NCBI RefSeq assembly: GCF_018100925.1
Contig: NZ_JAGJEH010000016.1
Location: forward strand, 1-64,000
Length of the DNA stretch: 64,000 nt
Direction of reading: 5' to 3'
Source: Pseudoalteromonas luteoviolacea
Lineage (GTDB): Bacteria > Pseudomonadota > Gammaproteobacteria > Enterobacterales > Alteromonadaceae
Part shown: piece after piece, positions 8,309-16,538 of the stretch
How positions within the stretch are numbered: position 1 is the stretch's first letter
Layout: each line of letters begins with the position of its first letter
Translations under genes and position numbers: made by a program
The notes under the pieces: model-generated
The model's database searches: none
The model's input: the letters and a program-made list of their open reading frames with translations, nothing else
Told to the model about the DNA's origin: nothing

Positions 8309-10240
8309 ATGAATTCAGCTGCTGAGCAGGTCCAATCCCAGATTAAAATTGAAAAACAACTCGCACAGCAATTTTTCAAAGTAGGTGCTGCACTGGCGAA
8401 CAATGATCAGGACTTGCAACAAAATTTGACTGCACTGCAAAAAGTCTTAGACAATCTTGTGCACACACCTAGGTTTGAACTTGTAACCAGTACTTTTTCA
8501 CTCGACGAGTTTGAGATCAGACTGATCGCATTAATCTATATCCAAACACTTGAGCCCGACATATTAACGCCTTATCTAGGTCTAAGTTGGTATGAACAAG
8601 GGCCGCTACTGAGTTTGGACAAACTACTATTTCTTTGTCAATTCGGCGGTAAACGACAACTGCTTGCGCAAGGGATCTTTTGCTGCTCTGCTTTTAAATG
8701 GGGCCTATTACAGGCTGGCTCTGTGCCTAAGCTGCACGAAGGTGTTGGCTTGCACTCATGTCTTTTGCAATTTTTGCAAACTGGAAAAGTGGTTTTGACC
8801 GCAGAGCATCCGATTAAGATGTATGAGGGGATAGAAACTGATCCGGTGTTTCTCGCTTGTTGCGAGAAATCATGGAATACCGAACAGGCCAATTGCTTTT
8901 ATATTGATACAAAAGAGTCAGAAACCGCTAGTTGGTATGCCCAGCAGCTTGCTGTTAAATCAGATGCTATATTTGGTGTATTAAATAACGAGCAGTTCAG
9001 TCAGCTTGAGAGCACTGATATGCTACAAATGCTTGCTGGAGTCATACTGGCGGCAAATGGTCAACGTATATTTCTCTACTTGTCTGATTTTGAAAGCCTT
9101 TTACCAATTGAAAGTAAGCTACTATCAAACGAGTGCCTAGCTGCGGCTAAACTCCATTTATTTTCATTAAATGTAGGCTTTGTTGATAAAACAGCGTTTA
9201 AACCACACATGGTTGAGTATAACGCTCCGAGTATTGGCTCCTTAGCAAGAGTTTGGAATACGCTATCACCAATTCATGATGATATGCAGGCACAGTCAAT
9301 TGCTGCTCGATATCCAGTGCCCCTCAATAGAATGAACGAATTGGCCCAACAAGCGAAAGCCCAGTCTAATTCACAGTTTTGGTCTGTTTTGCAGGGGCTA
9401 TGTTTACGGGAACTAAATCAAGGACCTGAGGAGTTGGCGAAGTTATCTGAGCCACGTTTTATGCTATCAGATATGGTTTTGTCGTCGACTGTTGCCGATC
9501 AGCTGACAGAATTAGTTGGGCGAATTGAAATGCAGTCCCACCTCCAATCGAAGTTATCGAGGTTCACGCCGGGGTGCAAAGCACTTTTTTGGGGAAAACC
9601 AGGTACGGGTAAATCTATGGCAGCTGAAGCCATTGCTGGAGAATTGCGATTGCCACTATACATCGTGAATTTGGCAAATATCGCCAGTAAATGGATTGGT
9701 GAAACAGAAAAACACCTTGCAAAGTTGTTTGACGAAGCTCAAAAGCACAATGCGGTATTGATGTTTGATGAAGCTGATGCGGTTTTTGCAAAACGCAGTG
9801 TGGTTGAGTCTAGCCAGGATAAAAATGCCAATATGGGGGTGAGCTACCTACTTCAACGCATGGAGCACTACAGCGGCCTGCTGTTACTAAGCACCAATTT
9901 AAAATCGAATCTAGACGATGCATTTCTACGTCGATTCCATAACGTTATTGAATTTACACTGCCAGCAGCATCACAAAGGCTTCAAATATGGCGCCAAGTA
10001 CTTGCAAATAATGCAAACGAAGCACTGACGCAATCCATCGATGGCTTGGCGCAGCGATTTGAACTTAGCGCCGCGCAAATTATTAATATAACTGAATCTG
10101 CATTATTACAACGTTTGATGGTGCAAGAAACGCACATTGATCCGAGCTCATTGGCTAATGCACTTAAAAGAGAGCTTGCTAAACAGCATGAAGGGTTTAT
10201 GGCGCAGCATGAAATTAAAGCTTGGTTGCAAGGAAACTAA
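8309..10240 (+). CDS. eCIS AAA+ ATPase (Afp15/PVC15-like)
   Basis: 643 residues from ATG 8309 (AGGGG 8 bp upstream). The N-terminal two-fifths is a helical/winged-helix region typical of eCIS ATPases. The C-terminal AAA+ module has Walker A GKPGTGKS (G429-S436), Walker B VLMFDEADAVF (D487-E488), sensor-1 LLLSTN and an FLRRF arginine-finger motif. This ATPase is a conserved core component of extracellular contractile systems and is absent from phages and T6SS of the usual type. It is thought to act in particle assembly or cargo loading in the producing cell. It is followed after one base by the Afp16-like gene, matching the usual eCIS gene order. Confidence 0.88.
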   Translation: MNSAAEQVQSQIKIEKQLAQQFFKVGAALANNDQDLQQNLTALQKVLDNLVHTPRFELVTSTFSLDEFEIRLIALIYIQTLEPDILTPYLGLSWYEQGPLLSLDKLLFLCQFGGKRQLLAQGIFCCSAFKWGLLQAGSVPKLHEGVGLHSCLLQFLQTGKVVLTAEHPIKMYEGIETDPVFLACCEKSWNTEQANCFYIDTKESETASWYAQQLAVKSDAIFGVLNNEQFSQLESTDMLQMLAGVILAANGQRIFLYLSDFESLLPIESKLLSNECLAAAKLHLFSLNVGFVDKTAFKPHMVEYNAPSIGSLARVWNTLSPIHDDMQAQSIAARYPVPLNRMNELAQQAKAQSNSQFWSVLQGLCLRELNQGPEELAKLSEPRFMLSDMVLSSTVADQLTELVGRIEMQSHLQSKLSRFTPGCKALFWGKPGTGKSMAAEAIAGELRLPLYIVNLANIASKWIGETEKHLAKLFDEAQKHNAVLMFDEADAVFAKRSVVESSQDKNANMGVSYLLQRMEHYSGLLLLSTNLKSNLDDAFLRRFHNVIEFTLPAASQRLQIWRQVLANNANEALTQSIDGLAQRFELSAAQIINITESALLQRLMVQETHIDPSSLANALKRELAKQHEGFMAQHEIKAWLQGN

Positions 10241-10241
10241 T

Positions 10242-10877
10242 ATGGACCCAAAGATTGTTTATAACACACAGCAGGCACTGGAAACCTTTTTAACAGAGCG
10301 CATCTTATCAATGAGCAAAGGTGTAGATACGGAGTTAGAAGGTGATATCGCGCTGAGCTTTGTCGCACCAGACAAGGCATTTTACGACAATAAAGTGAGT
10401 GACGAACCAACAGTAAACTGTTATTTGATAGGCGTTGCAGAAGATGTAACTCGTCGACAAAGCGAACCCCCTAGGAGCTATTTGAATACGGCGCAGACCC
10501 ACCGTGTATATCATAAAGAGCCTAGGTTTGTGTCCCTCACCTATATGTTAACAGTGTGGAGTAAAGCGGATGCTGGAAGTGCAGAGTTGGAGCATATGGT
10601 ACTCAGTTATTTACTGTGTGGGTTAGGCGCTTATGACTTCTTGCCAGAGGATATTCTGGAAAAGCATGGGGTAGACGACAAACCCTATGGCGTTCGCACT
10701 CAGTTATTTGGCAATGAACACAGTGAAAAGGTCAGTGGACAGGTTTGGCAGGCTTTAGGGTCAACGCCTAAACCAACGTTGTTGCTGTCGTTATCATTGC
10801 CTGTGCCGGTATTTACTCCGGATATCTTACCCATTGTCCAAGATATTGAAACGCAAATGGATAACAAATCAACTTAA
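10242..10877 (+). CDS. eCIS tail terminator (DUF4255, Afp16/Pvc16-like)
   Basis: 211 residues starting one base after the ATPase stop. The pattern of an N-terminal helix, 'VNCYLIGVAEDVTRRQSEPPR', then 'PRFVSLTYMLTVWSK' and 'EHMVLSYLLCGL' matches DUF4255 proteins, which cap the sheath and tube at the distal end and fix particle length. Cytoplasmic, no signal peptide. The ATPase-Afp16 pair is a reliable eCIS marker and shows that this operon belongs to the system whose sheath is encoded at 59905. An in-frame ATG further upstream would overlap the ATPase and has no ribosome site. Confidence 0.85.
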   Translation: MDPKIVYNTQQALETFLTERILSMSKGVDTELEGDIALSFVAPDKAFYDNKVSDEPTVNCYLIGVAEDVTRRQSEPPRSYLNTAQTHRVYHKEPRFVSLTYMLTVWSKADAGSAELEHMVLSYLLCGLGAYDFLPEDILEKHGVDDKPYGVRTQLFGNEHSEKVSGQVWQALGSTPKPTLLLSLSLPVPVFTPDILPIVQDIETQMDNKST

Positions 10878-10908
10878 TACCTTCATCAATATTCTTGCTC
10901 TATTTTAC

Positions 10909-10937
10909 TTGCTACTCCCACTTCCGCTGAGTAGCAA
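10909..10937 (+). promoter_or_regulatory. Intra-operon hairpin before fibre gene
   Basis: TTGCTACTC (10909-10917) pairs perfectly with GAGTAGCAA (10929-10937), 11-nt loop, no following T run. It lies in the 97-bp gap before the fibre gene and could stabilise mRNA ends or attenuate expression. Confidence 0.45.
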
Positions 10938-10974
10938 TGCTTCTTAATTTACGACTAATCACCAAAGGTTAACT

Positions 10975-13038
10975 ATGAAACATTCAGAACTCAATACTGA
11001 ACTCCGTGGCTATTTTGAAAATGGAGACATCCCAACCGAACAGGAATTTGAAAAACTGATCGATGCTGCGACAGACAACACAACGACGTTTAGCTTACTG
11101 GCACACTTATTTGGCACAACAGTCGATTGCGCAATTAGTGAAGTCATTGCCGACTTAAATGATGCAGAATCTTTGGCAACCGAACTAACACCTTACGCGC
11201 TGGTCCCCGGAGAGCATGTCATTTTATACCTTCAAGAGAATATTTCAGAGAATGGGGTATATATCTATAATTTGGTTGAAGCCGGACAGAGTGCTACGCC
11301 AACCCTGACAAAACAGTCTATCAATGAATTTGAAGGAATGTTGATAAAGGCCAACCGATCTTTGGACGATAGAGCGAGCTACTATCACTACGTAATGCAA
11401 AACGACTCCCAAAATTTAGATTGGTCCAAAATTGAGAATTTTGATGTACCAGAATACTACTCTGAACACCTTCAAAATGCTCGTTTCCCAGCAGCTGTAG
11501 ACTTGACTCAAAAAGGTGATATCACAAATAGCCGACTCACGGCGAATTACTTAGTTGGTAATGGTGAAGCGATTACAGATCTGAATAACACTAGCTTACC
11601 TGCGCAAATTGATTTGACTCAAGTTGCAAATGATTCGAGCATCACAGCTAAGCACATTGTGGGTGACGGTCAATATTTGACTAACTTAGACGCAAGAGAA
11701 CTAAAGAATGGTCAGGTTTCGCCAGATAGACTGGACTTTGCGCATATAGACGACTTGAAAGTAGGCAGTGACGAAAAGATACTGAATGCAACTCAGGGCC
11801 ATTGGTTGAATCAAAAAATCCAATCTCTCGGTGCTTACTCATTCAATGAAACCGTTGTCACTTGTGTAGAGACCCAAGTAAGTATTGATCCGGCTTTGCC
11901 TCTAAACACACTGGATGGTGTTGGACTTCAATATGGTGACCTCGTGTTGTTAAATGCGCAACATGACCCCCGAGAAAATCGAATATGGCAGGTTCAAATA
12001 GATAAAACGTTGGCAATCCCGACGTCTGATATCTCATTGTACCCGGGGGTTGCTGTGGCAATTGCGGCAGGCACTCAACATCAACACAAGGTGTTTGTAT
12101 TAACCTCTCAATTTACAGATGCGCAAGGCAGCAATGAAAATCATTGGCAAGCGACTGCTCAAGTAACGCTTGCAGGGGCTGGGATCAAGGCCATCAATAA
12201 CCAGCTTGGAGTTGATATCGCTACACCAGCAGACATAGAGGCAGGCGTATCGGATAAGCTACTTGATGCAGCGCAGTTTAAAGCGCAGCAGTCGTCGGGT
12301 TCTGACGCGTTAAAAGCAGATTACAACGCCAAAATCACGGTTCAAAAAGAGCGCATTGATAGTATCTTAGAGGCCAGTGACGCGGATGCTGATTCATTCA
12401 AAGAAATAGTTGATCTAATCAATTCTGTTGATACCGAGTCAGACGAAGCATTTGCCAACTATGTATTGACTAACGATGCTCGCAGTTCGCAACTAGAAAG
12501 TGACTTAACGAATGAAACAAATACTCGCTCCCTGCAGGTCTCTTCATTGCAAACGAGTTTACAGCAAGAAATTAATAATAGGGTAGCTGATTCGGCAAAT
12601 CGCTATACCAAATCAGAATCTGATCAACGCTTCCTAAAAGCTGTTAATACCAAGTTAGTAGGCCAAGTGGATATATCGCAGGCGACGTTTGCGGGCGATA
12701 TGTCTGTCACTGGTGCAATTACTGCGACTGGCGATGTGACAGCATTTTCAGATGCTCGGTTAAAATCAAATATTAAAACAATTGAAAATGCACTAGATGT
12801 TGTCAATCAATTAGAAGGGGTGACGTTTGAGCGTGTTGATACACATTCTGATAGACGCTACACAGGTCTGATAGCTCAAAACGTAGACAAAGTTTTTCCA
12901 GAGGCCGTTTATAAACAAGATGAACACTTGTCGGTGGCGTATGGCAACCTCGTTGGTTTATTGGTTGAAAGCATTAAGGAGCTCAACAATAAAGTTACTA
13001 GTCTGCAGAGCCAGTTAGTGGAACATGAGTCCAAATAA
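10975..13038 (+). CDS. Tail fibre with C-terminal S74 intramolecular chaperone
   Basis: 687 residues. An N-terminal motif YFENGDIPTEQEFEKLID (about 13-30) recurs in the collar-like protein at 16116 and probably anchors the protein to the particle. Two LTQKGDI/LTQVAND-type repeats follow (about 180-230), then a domain with GDLVLLNAQHDPREN (about 320-335) also found in the two small downstream proteins, and a coiled-coil stretch (about 450-550). The C terminus is a peptidase-S74 chaperone starting at SDARLKSNI (about residue 591), which trimerises fibres and usually cleaves itself off at the Ser of this motif. Role: receptor-binding fibre of the eCIS. Confidence 0.85.
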   Translation: MKHSELNTELRGYFENGDIPTEQEFEKLIDAATDNTTTFSLLAHLFGTTVDCAISEVIADLNDAESLATELTPYALVPGEHVILYLQENISENGVYIYNLVEAGQSATPTLTKQSINEFEGMLIKANRSLDDRASYYHYVMQNDSQNLDWSKIENFDVPEYYSEHLQNARFPAAVDLTQKGDITNSRLTANYLVGNGEAITDLNNTSLPAQIDLTQVANDSSITAKHIVGDGQYLTNLDARELKNGQVSPDRLDFAHIDDLKVGSDEKILNATQGHWLNQKIQSLGAYSFNETVVTCVETQVSIDPALPLNTLDGVGLQYGDLVLLNAQHDPRENRIWQVQIDKTLAIPTSDISLYPGVAVAIAAGTQHQHKVFVLTSQFTDAQGSNENHWQATAQVTLAGAGIKAINNQLGVDIATPADIEAGVSDKLLDAAQFKAQQSSGSDALKADYNAKITVQKERIDSILEASDADADSFKEIVDLINSVDTESDEAFANYVLTNDARSSQLESDLTNETNTRSLQVSSLQTSLQQEINNRVADSANRYTKSESDQRFLKAVNTKLVGQVDISQATFAGDMSVTGAITATGDVTAFSDARLKSNIKTIENALDVVNQLEGVTFERVDTHSDRRYTGLIAQNVDKVFPEAVYKQDEHLSVAYGNLVGLLVESIKELNNKVTSLQSQLVEHESK

Positions 13039-13053
13039 CGGGGGTAAAGCAAG

Positions 13054-15099
13054 ATGACGTTACAAACAAGTGGTCCAATTTCACTCAAAGATATTGGTGA
13101 TGAATACCGAGATGAGCAGCCTCATGAACTAGGTTTTTTTAGTGAGCATGTTAGTAAGCTACCTGGCGATACCATAGCTATTAGCGAGTTTTACGGAAAG
13201 TCGGCAAAGACGATTCGATTGCAAGACAAGACATTTGAAGTTTATACACAGCGTTCTGCAATTATTCCCATTGCTAATGTGCTAGAAGGCAGTTTTGATG
13301 AATACAGTGATGGGCAAGATCCCGTTAGTTTAATCACAGTACTAAACCCACAATTTGGCACCGTACGGATAGATGGTGCAAATATTGAATTTACATCGAC
13401 AAGTAGTGTGGGGAGCGCAGCGCGCTTTGATTATGTTGTTGAAAACAGTATTGGGATCAGAAAAACCCATTTTGTAACCATGTCAGTAGTGGCTGTTCCG
13501 CCGATCGTCTGCAACCCTGATACATTCTCTTTGCAACAAGGCGAATCAATTTATATTAGCAAGCAGCAATTAATTGCAAACGATGAAGACGGCTCAGGTA
13601 CCGGCTTGTCTTTGATCGGGGTGACGAATGCGCAAGGAGGCACAGTATCACAAAGTGGGGACACCATTACTTTTGTCTCAACAGGCCTAGCAGAGCAGCC
13701 TGCACAGTTTAACTATCGGGTAAGAAACGGTCATGGTGTAGAACAAACGGGTACTGTGTATATCAATATTACACCATTGCCAGAACTCGAGTCATTTATC
13801 TATCGCACAGAGGAACAGTCCGACCAAGCAAGGCACAGCTATAGCCCTCCAACGATGCAAGATATCTTCAATAATTGGGCGAGATTCAACGGTAATGAGT
13901 ATTTTTTAAATAAGCAAGATGCAGAGGCACGTAACAGTACCAACGCCAAAGCTTGGTATTACAATGCGCCGACAGACAGCGTCGTGATGCCTCTGAATGT
14001 CTCTCCACCTAATGGATTTGTGTCAGCCGAAAAAGTAGATAATTATACGTTAGAAGCAACATTGAGCTCGGATAACACTGACAACGATACCATTGGCGTA
14101 GTTGCAGCATTTGTCAGAGAAGGCAGTATAAACTATGTACTGACGATTGTGCTCAATACCGGCGGAACGCAGCCTAGTGCTACCGGCTGTGGGGTGTATT
14201 TTGGCTACGCGGGAGTTGGAGCAGGGGAGAAATTGCTCGGGGAATACAACATTGGTACTGGTGGTGGTTGGAGTAATAAACGGGTAAGGGTAAAAGTTCA
14301 GCGTCAGGGAGACATATTTAAGTTTTATGTCACGCCTTGGAATCAAACAGACAACTTCCAATCGGCCAGTGAAATAGTTGTGGACTTGAACAGTGATACA
14401 GATCTACATCGCTTTAAAGGCAAACAATCTTACGGCTACATTACATATTCGCAACCGAATTCGACTTATTTAGACACCGATTTACGAGGCGGTTTAGATG
14501 TATCAAAAATCTACGATGCGCAAAACAACTACGTCTGGGAGTATATCAACGGCAGTTGGCAGAGGATTTCTGGAAGCATTCAAAGCCACTTAGGCTACAT
14601 TCGAAAAGTGTTTAATCCACAAAGTAAAGAGCGCTTTTTAATCTCCCAAAATGCGGTTTCCTACATCGGTAATTTGGTTGATAAGAGTCAGTGGAATGAT
14701 ACCTACTTATTGAATGAGACACAGAATGTCTTGGCCGAACAGGCGCTATCGCAACACGGCGCGCCTGCTGGCAGACGCATTTTGGCACTCTACACAGCAG
14801 GAAAAGAAGAGAAAAACTACCTTAAAGATAAACCCAGTGTCTCGACAACATCTGCACACACTCACCATAGCAGCAACCCAGGTTTTAATAACTTAGGTAC
14901 AAAGAATTGGTTTGCGGACAACCTGATAGATTTGACCACGACTGACTTTATAGGCGGCACGGTTGTCATTGAGGGCGGCATAGTTGGACATATCACGCGT
15001 ATTGGCAATGACAACGGCACTAGTGCGTTTGTGCACTATCAAGTTATGGATTATCGCTTATTTGAGCATATCCCTGATGTCTCTTCCCAGTCTCTCTAA
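13054..15099 (+). CDS. Large adhesin/fibre-like structural protein with Ig-like domains
   Basis: 681 residues. The start MTLQTSGPISLKDIGDEY is a motif seen at the N terminus of many phage and contractile-tail proteins. After it come two bacterial Ig-like/cadherin-like domains of the Big_9 kind (about 65-150 and 150-240; both carry 'GTV...G..I.F.S......A.F.Y.V.N..G'). A large beta-rich C-terminal part (250-681) contains a lectin-like jelly-roll candidate (about 330-470). No signal peptide, consistent with cytoplasmic assembly onto the particle. Likely a second host-recognition fibre. The gene starts 15 bp after the first fibre and is preceded by GGGGG/AAAG-type ribosome signals. Confidence 0.7.
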   Translation: MTLQTSGPISLKDIGDEYRDEQPHELGFFSEHVSKLPGDTIAISEFYGKSAKTIRLQDKTFEVYTQRSAIIPIANVLEGSFDEYSDGQDPVSLITVLNPQFGTVRIDGANIEFTSTSSVGSAARFDYVVENSIGIRKTHFVTMSVVAVPPIVCNPDTFSLQQGESIYISKQQLIANDEDGSGTGLSLIGVTNAQGGTVSQSGDTITFVSTGLAEQPAQFNYRVRNGHGVEQTGTVYINITPLPELESFIYRTEEQSDQARHSYSPPTMQDIFNNWARFNGNEYFLNKQDAEARNSTNAKAWYYNAPTDSVVMPLNVSPPNGFVSAEKVDNYTLEATLSSDNTDNDTIGVVAAFVREGSINYVLTIVLNTGGTQPSATGCGVYFGYAGVGAGEKLLGEYNIGTGGGWSNKRVRVKVQRQGDIFKFYVTPWNQTDNFQSASEIVVDLNSDTDLHRFKGKQSYGYITYSQPNSTYLDTDLRGGLDVSKIYDAQNNYVWEYINGSWQRISGSIQSHLGYIRKVFNPQSKERFLISQNAVSYIGNLVDKSQWNDTYLLNETQNVLAEQALSQHGAPAGRRILALYTAGKEEKNYLKDKPSVSTTSAHTHHSSNPGFNNLGTKNWFADNLIDLTTTDFIGGTVVIEGGIVGHITRIGNDNGTSAFVHYQVMDYRLFEHIPDVSSQSL

Positions 15100-15162
15100 T
15101 TTATTCGCCGCAAAATAGAACAGTTACGGCGCAGTTACTCAATTCGATTCATTTTCTAACCT

Positions 15163-15188
15163 GTAGCGCACCAATTCAGGTGCACTAC
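15163..15188 (+). promoter_or_regulatory. Intra-operon hairpin
   Basis: GTAGCGCACC (15163-15172), AATTCA loop, GGTGCACTAC (15179-15188), one G-U pair. It lies just before the AAGGAGG ribosome site of the small protein at 15209, so it could modulate its translation. Confidence 0.45.
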
Positions 15189-15208
15189 ACCTATTCAAGG
15201 AGGCCACA

Positions 15209-15634
15209 ATGGCTCAAAAAACTCTCTCTGGTATTCTCGCTGCTATCGACGCAGAGCAAATCGCGGTAAATATGACAGCAACTAAATCCCTATATCGCTA
15301 TACAGGTATTATAGACCGCGTAAATGCTGTCAAAAAAGATACCAATGTTGATTTATCAACAGCAAACAATGATAACTTTTTAACCAATACATTGAACCTA
15401 GCGGATGGAGATAAAATTTTGCTTACCAAGCAATCTACGCCAGCTCAAAATGGGGTTTACCAAAGAATTGCTGACACTCTGAATAAAATTACTTATCCAA
15501 ACGTTGAACTTGGCAACTTAGTGGAGTTGCTTGGTACTCCGCCGACGTCTTCTACCGTGTTTTATAAACTGATGGAGGGCGATCAATGGAGTGAAGTTTC
15601 ACTCAGTGATGGTGCCGTTGCAGCGGCTGTATAA
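15209..15634 (+). CDS. Small eCIS accessory protein with phage-type 'LLxxQxxPxxNGxY' domain
   Basis: 141 residues, strong AAGGAGG ribosome site. The central part GDKILLTKQSTPAQNGVYQR (about 70-90) is the same domain as in the fibre at 10975 and the neighbour at 15689; related sequences occur in phage tail proteins. An N-terminal helix and a tail ending GAVAAAV flank it. The high-quality ribosome site suggests strong expression, as for a structural protein. It may decorate the particle or bind fibres. Function not otherwise recognised. Confidence 0.65.
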   Translation: MAQKTLSGILAAIDAEQIAVNMTATKSLYRYTGIIDRVNAVKKDTNVDLSTANNDNFLTNTLNLADGDKILLTKQSTPAQNGVYQRIADTLNKITYPNVELGNLVELLGTPPTSSTVFYKLMEGDQWSEVSLSDGAVAAAV

Positions 15635-15642
15635 CTTGGTGG

Positions 15643-15666
15643 CCAAGTGAATTCACTTGGTCCTTT
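15643..15666 (+). terminator. Palindrome with T-rich tail between small structural genes
   Basis: CCAAGTGAATTCACTTGG (15643-15660) is a perfect 18-bp palindrome followed by TCCTTTT. It could be a partial terminator lowering expression of downstream genes relative to the strongly translated gene at 15209. Confidence 0.45.
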
Positions 15667-15688
15667 TACATTGAGGTGAGTACCATCA

Positions 15689-16078
15689 ATGACTAATAAA
15701 TATATAAATATTAATGCATTACTCAATCGCATAATCGGCCATCAACAACATGTAGAGCGCTTTGTGGGTTTTATCGGCGTTGTTGACCGAGCAATTCAGG
15801 TGCCTATGAACATCGCGCAGCCCCTGCCGCCAAGTGATTGGCAGTCCACAGTGTTGTTAACTGCACAGCAAAATCCGAGTGAAAATGGGATGTATCAAAT
15901 TGACGAACGCGGGCTCTGGCAACCGCTCTTTGCAGAGTTAGAGTCTGGCAATATCGTGGCACTTGGTAGTCAAAATGGAGAGTCGAATCAATATTTTAAA
16001 TTGATTGAAATTAGTTTGCAGAAACAGATTTGGCAGCCTTTTGAGTTGAATGGACTAGACCCGTTACAGACTCAATAG
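15689..16078 (+). CDS. Small eCIS accessory protein, second copy of the fibre-type domain
   Basis: 129 residues. It shares the segment VLLTAQQNPSENGMYQID with the neighbour at 15209 and the fibre at 10975, and the following 'GNIVALGSQNGESNQYFKL' parallels 'GNLVELLGTPPTSSTVFYKL' in the neighbour. The two small proteins therefore look like a tandem pair derived from a fibre domain. No signal peptide or transmembrane segment. Likely a structural or chaperone partner of the fibres. Confidence 0.62.
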   Translation: MTNKYININALLNRIIGHQQHVERFVGFIGVVDRAIQVPMNIAQPLPPSDWQSTVLLTAQQNPSENGMYQIDERGLWQPLFAELESGNIVALGSQNGESNQYFKLIEISLQKQIWQPFELNGLDPLQTQ

Positions 16079-16115
16079 GTGTAAATTGGGTGGGTACAAT
16101 TGAGCGGGAAACAGT

Positions 16116-16511
16116 ATGGCTAATCTGTTGAGGAAAACCCTAAAATCATTTTTCAAACGTGGAAAAAAACCAACGGAATCACAATTTGCACAGTGGTTAG
16201 ATGCATGCTTACTGCAAGGCGAAGATGGTATAGAAAAGAGCGAAAGGGGTCTTGAAGTTACGCAAAATTTGAGAATCAAAGGAGATCTGACTGTAGAGGG
16301 AACATTTTGGCTCGCTCAGCACTGGCAATCATCGCCGTCTGATGTCGCAACTAAATCGTCAGACTCGCCCCCAGAGGGCGCAATATTCTTATGGTATGGC
16401 TCCACACTACCTGCGGGTTATGGTCTTTGTAATGGCAAAGAAGGAAAACCATTATTGCATGCACCGCTCAATAACCCCCATCAACTTCAGTACATTATTA
16501 AGTTGCCATAA
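16116..16511 (+). CDS. Short tail-collar-like protein
   Basis: 131 residues. The N-terminal motif FFKRGKKPTESQFAQWLDA parallels the N-terminal anchor motif of the 687-aa fibre. The C-terminal half has PEGAIFLWYGSTLPAGYGLC, the classic start of a phage tail-collar domain, but the protein stops soon after, so the collar domain is truncated. It may attach a short tip to the same docking site as the fibre. It is closely spaced with its neighbours in the operon. Confidence 0.68.
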   Translation: MANLLRKTLKSFFKRGKKPTESQFAQWLDACLLQGEDGIEKSERGLEVTQNLRIKGDLTVEGTFWLAQHWQSSPSDVATKSSDSPPEGAIFLWYGSTLPAGYGLCNGKEGKPLLHAPLNNPHQLQYIIKLP

Positions 16512-16538
16512 CCCTTACACAATAAAAAAGGCATTACC

